Part shown: piece after piece, positions 20,001 through 27,811 of the stretch
Numbering within the stretch: the first letter of the stretch is position 1
Layout of the letters: each line of letters starts with the position of its first letter
Origin: Tritrichomonas musculus
Taxonomy: Eukaryota > Parabasalia > Tritrichomonadida > Tritrichomonadidae
Direction of reading: 5' to 3'
Length of the DNA: 64,000 bases
NCBI GenBank assembly: GCA_039105265.1
Contig: JAPFFF010000005.1
Coordinates: 2,961,501-3,025,500, forward strand
Made by a program: the position numbers and the translations under genes
Notes under the pieces: generated by a model
What the model was told of the DNA's origin: nothing
The model's database searches: none
What the model saw: the letters and a program-made list of their open reading frames with translations, nothing else

Positions 20001-21131
20001 AAAAGCAAAGTCATCAATTGTCTCAACACACGATGGAATCGAGATTTTTCTGATGGAAGAATGCGAAAAAGCTCCTTTTTTAATAGCACAAATTTTTGAA
20101 TTCATAGAAAAATCAACTTTTTGTAAGCTTTTACACATCATAAAAGTTGCTTCATCGATAACTGTGACACCAGATGGAATCGAGATTTTAGGCAATGAAG
20201 AATAAGCAAACACGCATTTTCCAATCGATTCCAATTTTGATTTTTCTAAGTCTTCAAAATCAACCGATTTTAAAACAGAACAGAAAGAAAAAGCAAAAGA
20301 ACAGATGTGTCGTATTTGTGAATGAATTGTAAAGCTGACAATATTTCGAGGTGCAAAAACAAGAGTATCAAAGCATTCAATTTTAAAGTCAGATTTTCCA
20401 ACAATCACTTTTTGCTTGTCATTCAAATAAACAAAATTTTCATTCAAAGGAGACAATGTGACGTTAACAAGTTTAGGTGTTCTATGGCACCAACCTTCTT
20501 CTAACACTTTGACACTTTTTGGAATGAAAATTTCTTGAAGAGATGAATTAGAAAAAGCACTTTTTTCAATTGAAATCAATTCTGAATTTTCTGAAATTGA
20601 AATTTTTGAAAGAAATTTGCATCCACTAAAAGAATAGGAGCTGATGTGCTTTATAAATGATGGAATAATTGCTTTCTTGATGTTACGAGCTGCAAAAATC
20701 AAAGTATCAAAAATTTCGCTACTAGGTTCTGATTTACCAATAATTATTTGCTTTTTTTCGTCAAGATATTGGTAAAACATGTTTACTTGTGAAAGAATAA
20801 TAGTGTTCAATTGTGGAGTTCCGTAGCACCAGCCTTTTTGAAGGGCTTCTACTTTGGATGGAATCATAATAGATTGTAGTGATGAGTTTGAAAATGCTGA
20901 TTTTGAAATTGAACGAAGTTCTGAGTCTTGATCGAATTCTATTGAATATATCCTTTGGTTATTTTTGAATGATTCTTCTCCAATACAAGTAATATTATAT
21001 TTTTGATTTTCATAAACTATAAATTGAGGTATCAACACTTGTCCTTTCGCATCAGGAGAATAAATGACCTTAGCTGTTAAATCTTTTTTATTTAATTGGT
21101 AAAATATTCCATTATTACTAGTTTCAATCAT
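17082..21131 (-). CDS. Large BspA-type LRR protein
   Basis: The protein has 1349 residues from ATG at 21131. It is built almost wholly of BspA/LRR_5 units of the form SISIPSSVxxIxxxAFxxCxxLxSIxFxxNSxL. Modules of the kind NFVYLNDKQKVIVGKSD...FDTLVFAPRN interrupt the array, as in the 14089 protein. A segment of about 110 residues near NVNENVFFNANNIKNIKISS occurs twice, nearly identical at DNA level (separate repeat entries). No signal peptide or transmembrane segment is visible. The C-terminus (FILFIQCGVEIDIIN) leaves the repeat pattern. The gene is divergent from the 2000-residue protein at 21272, with only 140 bp between start codons. No enzymatic domain is present; a protein-binding role is inferred from the fold. 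Confidence 0.9.
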   Translation of the reverse strand: MIETSNNGIFYQLNKKDLTAKVIYSPDAKGQVLIPQFIVYENQKYNITCIGEESFKNNQRIYSIEFDQDSELRSISKSAFSNSSLQSIMIPSKVEALQKGWCYGTPQLNTIILSQVNMFYQYLDEKKQIIIGKSEPSSEIFDTLIFAARNIKKAIIPSFIKHISSYSFSGCKFLSKISISENSELISIEKSAFSNSSLQEIFIPKSVKVLEEGWCHRTPKLVNVTLSPLNENFVYLNDKQKVIVGKSDFKIECFDTLVFAPRNIVSFTIHSQIRHICSFAFSFCSVLKSVDFEDLEKSKLESIGKCVFAYSSLPKISIPSGVTVIDEATFMMCKSLQKVDFSMNSKICAIKKGAFSHSSIRKISIPSCVETIDDFAFSFCELLETVLFEKNSKLNSICRLSFAHTSISSITVPSSVQIINDYAFSSCISLKSIDFESGSKLVSIENNVFSDSSLENLEISKNVTNVNENVFFNANNIKNIKISSENKHLIYYENKILLEKTTEDENEESFDRLIYSRRDLKEIIIPSSIKSISSRSFSNCRQLLSISFHPNSSLKTIEDYAFMQAMIKKISIPLSVDFIGDFAFHGCQNLQIVEFPNKSNIRSLGKHSFSHTMIESISIPFNVEVIDDFSFTKCAMLQIVHFEPNSRLISIGKESFSNTSLYRINIPMHVDRIGNGSFSFCSKLNIIEFHICSELKVIDDYAFFNTSIKKIKIPTSVKIIGKFAFKKCRNLLSVHFPCDSNLQKIDEGAFSKSHIYSISIPSPTKEIGKFAFSRCKNIKRIEFPNNCELRVLSSFLFFHSSLQMITIPSQIKKIEENAFSYCYKLESFQFEENSELEVIDKCAFAFSSLDFISIPSNVSEIGMCAFHRCKKLKNIMFPIDSKITSISERSFSESSIEKICFPSSISTIKSDAFSYCSNLEIIEFQPNSNLEEIDKSAFRNTKIESFSIPNNFRNFHAESFYDFNDSNTVNFVLQPDNKNFKYLNNQLLLFKSDESNENYDQIVYSNREIEEIEIPSYIKIIADFAFNKCKKLKKVTFQENSELKIIKNDAFSYCAIESISIPLNVEILENACFSNCLSLKSIFFDPNSKLISIGQSVFINTRITKLRIPSNVQTIRNSAFCLMNHLKSIDFESDSKLVLFESSVFSISSLENLEIPKNIKNVNENVFFNANNIKNIKISSENKHLIYYENKILLEKTTEDENEESFDRLIYSRRDLKEIIIPSSIKSISSRSFSNCRQLLSISFHPNSSLKTIEDYAFSTSSLMMISIPSSTKSIGKEAFYYCQKLKSVEILSDDVNIGKYCFSSSSVSIIAFPNAKNITVSSTAFPKHGETDEFILFIQCGVEIDIIN
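17364..17692 (-). repeat. Intragenic near-identical repeat, copy A
   Basis: About 329 bp inside the BspA gene match 19451-19779 at a constant offset of 2087 bp. Only scattered single differences are seen, for example CATCCTCTG against CATCTTCTG. Flanking LRR units are far more diverged, so this is a recent internal duplication or gene conversion tract. Confidence 0.85.
19451..19779 (-). repeat. Intragenic near-identical repeat, copy B
   Basis: This is the partner of 17364-17692. Similarity falls away sharply at both ends, near the AF of one LRR unit and after the NVNENVFFNANNIKN block. Confidence 0.85.
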
Positions 21132-21271
21132 TTATGATTGATTTTTTTTTATAATCTTTAGAAAAAGTTTGTATCCTCTAATTTTCCACAGTTTTTATTC
21201 AAATTCAATTAGAAGAATAAAAAATTGAAAGCATTTTTAAAATTTTAATTCAATTATTAAATTTCAAACGG

Positions 21272-24200
21272 ATGGATGAAGACGAAAGCAATTTCGCTAT
21301 AATACAGAAAGAACACCAAGAAAATATTAGAGCCAAACTTACTAAATTTACATCAAATGAAATTTCTTTTTTTAATGCTCCGTTTCCAAAATTTTTTGAT
21401 TTTAATGACGAAATGAATCAAAATAGATCGCATTTTTTGGATCAATTTAATAATTATTCACCATGTTTCGAGCCAAAATTATTTTCTGATCGGATTAGAT
21501 ACAAGTTTTCAAAAGAATTTTCTTCTCAAGATAAATCTTGTTTAATAAATTTCTTACAAACGCAGATTGACCATATAAAATGGAGAAATAAAGTTATATA
21601 TGATCGAATTAGTAAACCAGAAACATATCCTCTCTTTTCAAATTATTATCCAATTTACCTTGACAGTACTTCAAAGTATTCAGAAGAATGTATGTTAGCA
21701 ATTCAAAGCCTTCAATCAGAATTTCCTAACTACTATTGTATTAAATCAATTATTAAGTATGATTTTTTTCATCATTATTGTCATTTTCAAATAGATAATC
21801 TTTTATATACATTCAAAAAGTTTTCTTTAGTTAGAAGAGAAGAAATACTTTCGATAGTTAAAGAATCTCTTGTTAAAGATCTTATTTTTGATTTAAATCC
21901 AGCGTCAATTCCGACTATTATTAATCAGACAGATGATTTGATTGATGAGCTTAAACGTCTTTCATCATTATTGGACATAGAATTTGATATATATGCTCAG
22001 GATGGCCAACATTTTAGTTATTCTTGCGAAAAATTATATTACAAAACCGCAAATCAAACCATTTCGTTTGATTATACGAAAAGCGTAATGCCAAATATAG
22101 AATATCCCAGTTTTCTTGATCGATTAAACGATGATTTTATCAAAAATACTCCGATTGACGAAAGCATATCATTTTCATTTGATAATCTTGTGAAACCCAG
22201 CGAAAATGGAATAGACACTATTATCAAAAAGTTTAGTAATCCAATGATTAAAGAGCTGACCAGAGACAAAGTAACGTCTTTTATTCGGTTGCAATTTTGC
22301 CGAAATAAAATAGTTTTGCATTCAATTGTTGAATCAATCAAAAGTATTGAAAAAGTTTCCAAAGAAATATTAAAAGAAGAATTACCAAATTTCTTTAATG
22401 AACATTTTTCAATCTTTCGAAAAATTGCACTTGTAGTTTCATCATCTGTAAAATCGAACTCAAATGTATCAAAAATTGACAATGATTCACTTCTCGAAAT
22501 CGTTCTTGATTTGTATGACCAATTCTACAAATACAAGGTCAAAGTTTTGAATGCATTACGAGAAATCAATATAAATTCAGAAGAAATTAACATTTCTTCA
22601 ATAGCAAAAAGATTCATCGAGTTCAGACCAGATTTAATCGCTGGAAATCACAAGTCGTGCATTCAGCCTTTTCAATTATCAGTCAATATCTTAAAAAAGA
22701 TCGGTGCTGCTATACAATCATTAATTAATTTACAAATTTTTACTTTTAATGAGTTTTATTCTTTGTATGGAAATTATTTTCCATGGTTTGTGTTCCCAAA
22801 AAGTGGCAAAAAATTTCAGTTAAATAACGAATCTTTTCCTTTTTCAATTTTTGAAGTTTTCCCTTTCTTGAAAAAAGTTGTCGATTTTTTACACGTTTCG
22901 CGCGAAGTTGTACTCGAAGTTACAGAGTCTTTTCCTGTCCGTTCAACTCGATACAAACCTTATTTCGAATATGCAATATGGTCTCAGCTTTTGAATGAAA
23001 TGGACAATTTTATCATGAATTTGACACCTGAATCTTACGCTTTTAATATGAAGGTAACTGAAAAAGTTTCTTCTACAATGACTTCACCATATCTTAATGA
23101 TTTGGATTTCATTTTGAAAGTTATTGATGATTACAAAGGTAAAAATAAATTAAAATTTGGTGTTAATTTCAGAAATATGATTCTTCTCGGTTGGAAGCTT
23201 CAATCATTTCTTATCAAATCTGATATTTGTATGAAAACTTACCAAACGCAACTTTTAAAGCTGGAAAACAACAATACCCAACAAATAATTGATTTTTCAT
23301 ACGGAGATTATGAATTTTCAGCAATTTCACAAGATTGGAATTCTAATGAGCTAGAAAAAATAACAGCAGCTCAACATAGATATCAAATAGCATTAGAAGT
23401 CGCTGTTCGTTTTAATAATTATCATTTAGATATAGACACAATTCAGCGAACACTTGAAATGAGCCAATATGAAACATCTCTTCAGCCAAAGGCGAAAATA
23501 GGTCAAATTAACCGTCGTAAATGTATTCAACTTTTACCATCCCTTTTATTTTATGAGCCAAATTTAATTGATGAAAAACTTTATTCACCAACTTTTTGTT
23601 ATATTACAGCTGCCAGAAGTTTCACAGATGCGAATTATGTAATCAGCATTTATATGCCATATTGCATCAGATCTGAGATAACTTTTATTAACATTCTAGA
23701 ACGTTGCTTTCTTCATAACTACAGTGACTATGACATTTTCTACACTTCAACTAATCCGAGAGACACTTTTATTGTGTACAGTAAATTCAATCATTTTTTG
23801 GTCCCTACGATACCACAGTCACTTTTGTTAGACAGGCCAGCTGATGTTCTTTACCAAGTTCTCCGTTTCATATCAACTCGTTACCAGCTACTAAAGTATT
23901 CTCAGCATGACATTTTTCTTTCACACGTAAAAAACGGCGACTTGGAAGAAATTTATCATGAGAAGCTTTTGTGGTCATCGAGTTTATTCACCAAAATTGA
24001 CTATGAGCTTCGCCAGTCACAATATTGTGATGATATTGACTTCTCAGTCAATCTAATAAACAGAGAAAGAGAAGTTTTTTGCTCTAAGCAATTATTGATG
24101 ATTTTCTCCGTTTTGGACTTGACTGTTCTTCCAAAGAAGGACGAAAAACGAGGGAGAAAAGAAGAAGAAATTGAACTTTATTCATTTGAAATGGTTAAAT

Positions 24201-27200
24201 CATATTTAATTGACATGAATAGAAAAATTACAGGTTCTTCATCATTCATCAACAGTTCTGCTTACGTCCAAACTTATCTCGATCAGTATTATTATCAATG
24301 TAACGAAGCTTTGAGGACTGAACTTGTTAATTACAAAAGTTTGGTTGATAAGCAAGTTGGCGATTCGGTTTTCGGCTACAGTGAAGATAAACACTCTGAT
24401 GCGATTTATGAGTTTTCTGTGGATTCTGTTCGTTTCGCATTAATGAGATTGAGTCTCTTTTATCTCGACAAAATAAAAGATCCGAAAAAAGTGACAATTG
24501 ATTCAATTATCACCAATTTGACCAAAGAAATTCTTTTGAATGGTATCCAAAAGTTCGACAATGAAACTAAAATTCAAGCAACATATAGAGCTAACTTGAC
24601 ATTGAAGTACACTTCTCTTGAAATGAGCTTTTTGAAAGCAAAAATTTACGTCATTACTGAGCAATTGAAAAAGTTATTAAAAGAGAATCAAATTGAGATA
24701 TTGAAAAATCAATTTAAAAATGAGGATGATTCTGTTGAGTCTGTCTTTAATTCGCCCACAACTGTCCTTAAGCCTGAGTGTTATTCTGAACGAATTCCAA
24801 TGAAATCGTCTCAGCAAATTTTCATTCCGCCAATTTCGAGTCTCAAGAATCAATTCTCAGAGGAAGTTCAATATGTAAAATCTAGATTTTGCAGGTTTTT
24901 GTGCAATTGCATCTCGAAGTACAAGCAGAGAAGCATTGATGATGAGTTCATTTCGATAAATATGAGTGAATTTAAAGAGAGTATTAAAGAGTTGTCTGAC
25001 ACTCTTTTGATATTCTTCGATGAAAGCAGATTTAGAATGTTGAAGACATGGAAAGGCTACATTCAAAACTTGCTGTATAATCTGAGAAAGTCTTCTGATG
25101 AACAAGATAATTTGAATGTTTTCATTGAATATTTCATCAGTCGTTTTAATAATTCCGTTTATTTTAATCTAGCGCATAAATTGAAGGACGATTACATTAG
25201 AATCGCTCATTTAAGAGACAGAGAAAATGTGATTATTCAGGAACAAGAGCTTTTTGAAGAACAAGAAACAATTGATATTAGAAGAGAATTCGATATTCTC
25301 GTTCGTGATTTAAATGAGGAAATTCGTAAGGCAAAGCTCAGATTCATCCAGGCGAAAAATAGATTTTATAGCGCCTCATTTAATTCAATTAATAAAATTA
25401 AAGATGATCCAACTTACGTTGATAAATGTGTCCGTCCACCAATCACAAACTCACCAACTCCGCCACAAAAAGAAGAGCCAAAACCCGAAGAAAATGAAAA
25501 TAAAAATGTCGATGAAATTAAAAAAGAAAATGATGTTGAAAAAGTTGTTGACGAACAGAAAACTGTGGATGAAGCTGAGTACTTTTCTGCTTCAAGAATT
25601 AAAGATGATTTAACTGAAACTAAAATTGATTTGTCTGCATCTGAAATTGATGACAACGAAAGTTCAAAGTTGCCGGCCGTTTCTTTTTCACCTGAGAATT
25701 TAGATCAAGAAAACGAATTAGATAATTCTGAGGTTGAAGCGTTCCCTTCGTTTTCGCAGCTAGGAGAGCAAACAGGTGATCCAAACAGCATCATAATCAA
25801 TTCACAAAATAATGCAAACACAGTCATGTTCACAGCAACCGACAAAACCGCCATCATTGAATATGAAGAAAACACAAAAGAAGAAGATGAAAAAGTCGAA
25901 CATAAAAATGAAGAAATTGAAAAAGTTGAAGATGAAAATGAAGATGATGAAAAAGAGAAGGTTTTTCAGCCAAAGCCACCTGAGCAAGAAAGTAGTGAAG
26001 GCGAGATGAGGCCAACTTCGATGCCTTTAAAAGATGACAATTCAAACAGACCTAGACGTTTGAATCTCAGAAAAAGTTCATCAACAAATCCGAAGGCAAA
26101 TAGCGAGCTCGCCAAAACGTTTGGGGATGCAACGCTAACAGCACGAAGAAGCATCAATCTTCGCAAGTTTCAGTCGCAAAAGAAGAAGTCCAAACAACAA
26201 AACAAAGCAACCGTTGTAACCGACAATTTAACCGTCACTCCTGAATTACCAGAGTCTTCATCAATGACCTCAACCAGTGCCATTTCAGATGCGTCCGAAG
26301 CGAGTGACACAGACCACCAACAGACTCGTGAAATGATCAACAATGTCACCGATCGAATCGAGCAAACAAAGAAGCAAATCGAAGAGCTTCAAGAATATCG
26401 AAAGAAGCTGCGAATATCGACAACATTGTCAGCACTTGCTGTCAAAGGGATCTACACACGAATGATTGAAAAAGTTGCCGAAGAAAAGAAAGGCTACAGT
26501 GCTCTTCTTTGGCGCGGAAGGAGGCTTCTTGAAGAAGACCTGAAAGAGAAAAATATGGAGCTGAAAGAAGCCTATAAAAGACTCAATGATGCAGATTCTC
26601 AGATTGAATCATTACAAGAAGAAATTGCTAGAACCAAAGAAAACAATGTTAAATTGTTGCACATGAAAGAATTCAATATTAGGCAAATTGAAGAATTTCA
26701 TAAAGAGCTTAAAAAATTGAATTACAGCACAGATATAAATGTATCAAAGCTTATCAAAAAAATCGGCCAAAAACAAGAAGAACTTGAAGATTTATTGTTC
26801 GAACAACAACAGATGGAAGAGTGCCTTTATTACGAGGTTAGAGAGCCAATGATGAAGCTTGATCGAATGAGAAGAGAATTGACAATTAGAAGAGGTCAAG
26901 ACGTTGATGAAAGATACTTCAGACTTCATCAACAAGCAGAAAATAGAACAAATGAAAATGATGCTTTTGGAAATGAATCAACTGGCGCTAATAATGAATT
27001 GTCTCTCGCTGAACAGATTAGATTGAAAGTTAATGAGTACATGGAACAAAATGAAGACTTAAAAACAGAAAACGATGATTTGAAATTCCAAATTATGGAT
27101 TTGGAAAGACGGATTTCTGAGTTGCCCGATTCAAGGAAGAAGATAATAAACGACATGGCAGAGCCTGAAGTCAGATCAGCTCGTCAGAATTCATCTAAAA

Positions 27201-27274
27201 CAATTTTCAAGCCTCATACGAAGAAGTCTTTTCGAAAAAGTCAGAGACCTGCAACTTCTAGAAATCATTTATAA
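21272..27274 (+). CDS. Very large coiled-coil protein, function unknown
   Basis: The protein has 2000 residues from ATG directly after CAAACGG. The first about 1380 residues are mixed, mostly helical and globular-looking, with no domain I recognise. About 1390-1640 is a low-complexity, Glu/Lys/Asp/Ser-rich disordered linker (EEDEKVEHKNEEIEKVEDEN). About 1685-1960 is a classic coiled coil (RIEQTKKQIEELQEYRKKLR and later heptads). The tail is basic (KSFRKSQRPATSRNHL). No signal peptide or membrane span is seen. Size and layout suit a cytoskeletal or flagellar structural protein, but that is only inference from composition. Codon texture is uniform and no interruption is seen in six kilobases, so the gene is under selection. 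Confidence 0.85.
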   Translation: MDEDESNFAIIQKEHQENIRAKLTKFTSNEISFFNAPFPKFFDFNDEMNQNRSHFLDQFNNYSPCFEPKLFSDRIRYKFSKEFSSQDKSCLINFLQTQIDHIKWRNKVIYDRISKPETYPLFSNYYPIYLDSTSKYSEECMLAIQSLQSEFPNYYCIKSIIKYDFFHHYCHFQIDNLLYTFKKFSLVRREEILSIVKESLVKDLIFDLNPASIPTIINQTDDLIDELKRLSSLLDIEFDIYAQDGQHFSYSCEKLYYKTANQTISFDYTKSVMPNIEYPSFLDRLNDDFIKNTPIDESISFSFDNLVKPSENGIDTIIKKFSNPMIKELTRDKVTSFIRLQFCRNKIVLHSIVESIKSIEKVSKEILKEELPNFFNEHFSIFRKIALVVSSSVKSNSNVSKIDNDSLLEIVLDLYDQFYKYKVKVLNALREININSEEINISSIAKRFIEFRPDLIAGNHKSCIQPFQLSVNILKKIGAAIQSLINLQIFTFNEFYSLYGNYFPWFVFPKSGKKFQLNNESFPFSIFEVFPFLKKVVDFLHVSREVVLEVTESFPVRSTRYKPYFEYAIWSQLLNEMDNFIMNLTPESYAFNMKVTEKVSSTMTSPYLNDLDFILKVIDDYKGKNKLKFGVNFRNMILLGWKLQSFLIKSDICMKTYQTQLLKLENNNTQQIIDFSYGDYEFSAISQDWNSNELEKITAAQHRYQIALEVAVRFNNYHLDIDTIQRTLEMSQYETSLQPKAKIGQINRRKCIQLLPSLLFYEPNLIDEKLYSPTFCYITAARSFTDANYVISIYMPYCIRSEITFINILERCFLHNYSDYDIFYTSTNPRDTFIVYSKFNHFLVPTIPQSLLLDRPADVLYQVLRFISTRYQLLKYSQHDIFLSHVKNGDLEEIYHEKLLWSSSLFTKIDYELRQSQYCDDIDFSVNLINREREVFCSKQLLMIFSVLDLTVLPKKDEKRGRKEEEIELYSFEMVKSYLIDMNRKITGSSSFINSSAYVQTYLDQYYYQCNEALRTELVNYKSLVDKQVGDSVFGYSEDKHSDAIYEFSVDSVRFALMRLSLFYLDKIKDPKKVTIDSIITNLTKEILLNGIQKFDNETKIQATYRANLTLKYTSLEMSFLKAKIYVITEQLKKLLKENQIEILKNQFKNEDDSVESVFNSPTTVLKPECYSERIPMKSSQQIFIPPISSLKNQFSEEVQYVKSRFCRFLCNCISKYKQRSIDDEFISINMSEFKESIKELSDTLLIFFDESRFRMLKTWKGYIQNLLYNLRKSSDEQDNLNVFIEYFISRFNNSVYFNLAHKLKDDYIRIAHLRDRENVIIQEQELFEEQETIDIRREFDILVRDLNEEIRKAKLRFIQAKNRFYSASFNSINKIKDDPTYVDKCVRPPITNSPTPPQKEEPKPEENENKNVDEIKKENDVEKVVDEQKTVDEAEYFSASRIKDDLTETKIDLSASEIDDNESSKLPAVSFSPENLDQENELDNSEVEAFPSFSQLGEQTGDPNSIIINSQNNANTVMFTATDKTAIIEYEENTKEEDEKVEHKNEEIEKVEDENEDDEKEKVFQPKPPEQESSEGEMRPTSMPLKDDNSNRPRRLNLRKSSSTNPKANSELAKTFGDATLTARRSINLRKFQSQKKKSKQQNKATVVTDNLTVTPELPESSSMTSTSAISDASEASDTDHQQTREMINNVTDRIEQTKKQIEELQEYRKKLRISTTLSALAVKGIYTRMIEKVAEEKKGYSALLWRGRRLLEEDLKEKNMELKEAYKRLNDADSQIESLQEEIARTKENNVKLLHMKEFNIRQIEEFHKELKKLNYSTDINVSKLIKKIGQKQEELEDLLFEQQQMEECLYYEVREPMMKLDRMRRELTIRRGQDVDERYFRLHQQAENRTNENDAFGNESTGANNELSLAEQIRLKVNEYMEQNEDLKTENDDLKFQIMDLERRISELPDSRKKIINDMAEPEVRSARQNSSKTIFKPHTKKSFRKSQRPATSRNHL

Positions 27275-27811
27275 TAGTATTTATTTTATTTATATATATA
27301 ATATATATTAATATGTATTAAATGTTTGTTTTACTGTTAAATTCTTTATTGTTTGTTTATTTTTTAATATATTTCTCGAAGTTTTGTTATTTCTCACATC
27401 ATTTTCTGAAGAATGACGAGAGATTTCAAAACCTCTTTTTAAAAAGCTTTTTTTTTTTTTTTTTTTCGGCTTTTAAAAGTTTTGATTTCAGTGACACTGT
27501 AGGATTCTGAAGAAAGGGAAGTTGGATACCGTAAAAAATTCATTGAATATAAACAGAGGATGACCATTATTTAATATTAAATTGAGAATTACATCAGAAC
27601 TTGATTTTTTTTTTTTTTTTTTTTATTTCGGCTTTATTAATTTCAATGCTAATATTATAAAAATTCCAGTATCCTATCAAAAGAATAAATCTTTCATAAT
27701 CGTTTGTTTGTAAATCAGATGTTAATATTTGATTCAAAAAGTATTTTTTTTTTTTTTTTTTCATTATTGCCATTTGAAAATTTTTGGAAAATATTTTGCA
27801 TTTTTATAAAA
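27275..27811. other. Intergenic region with several poly-T tracts
   Basis: T runs of roughly 15-20 bases lie near 27450-27466, 27607-27624 and 27746-27760. They belong to the spacer before the rhamnosidase gene. No gene or recognisable element is seen. The frame of the rhamnosidase is open into this region, but the extra residues there are a Phe run encoded by poly-T and were not included. Confidence 0.5.

Noticed and set aside
27704-27811. Upstream extension of the rhamnosidase as a signal peptide
   Set aside because: The hydrophobic residues are a poly-T-encoded Phe run in a spacer full of poly-T tracts; the ATG at 27812 fits the domain start better.
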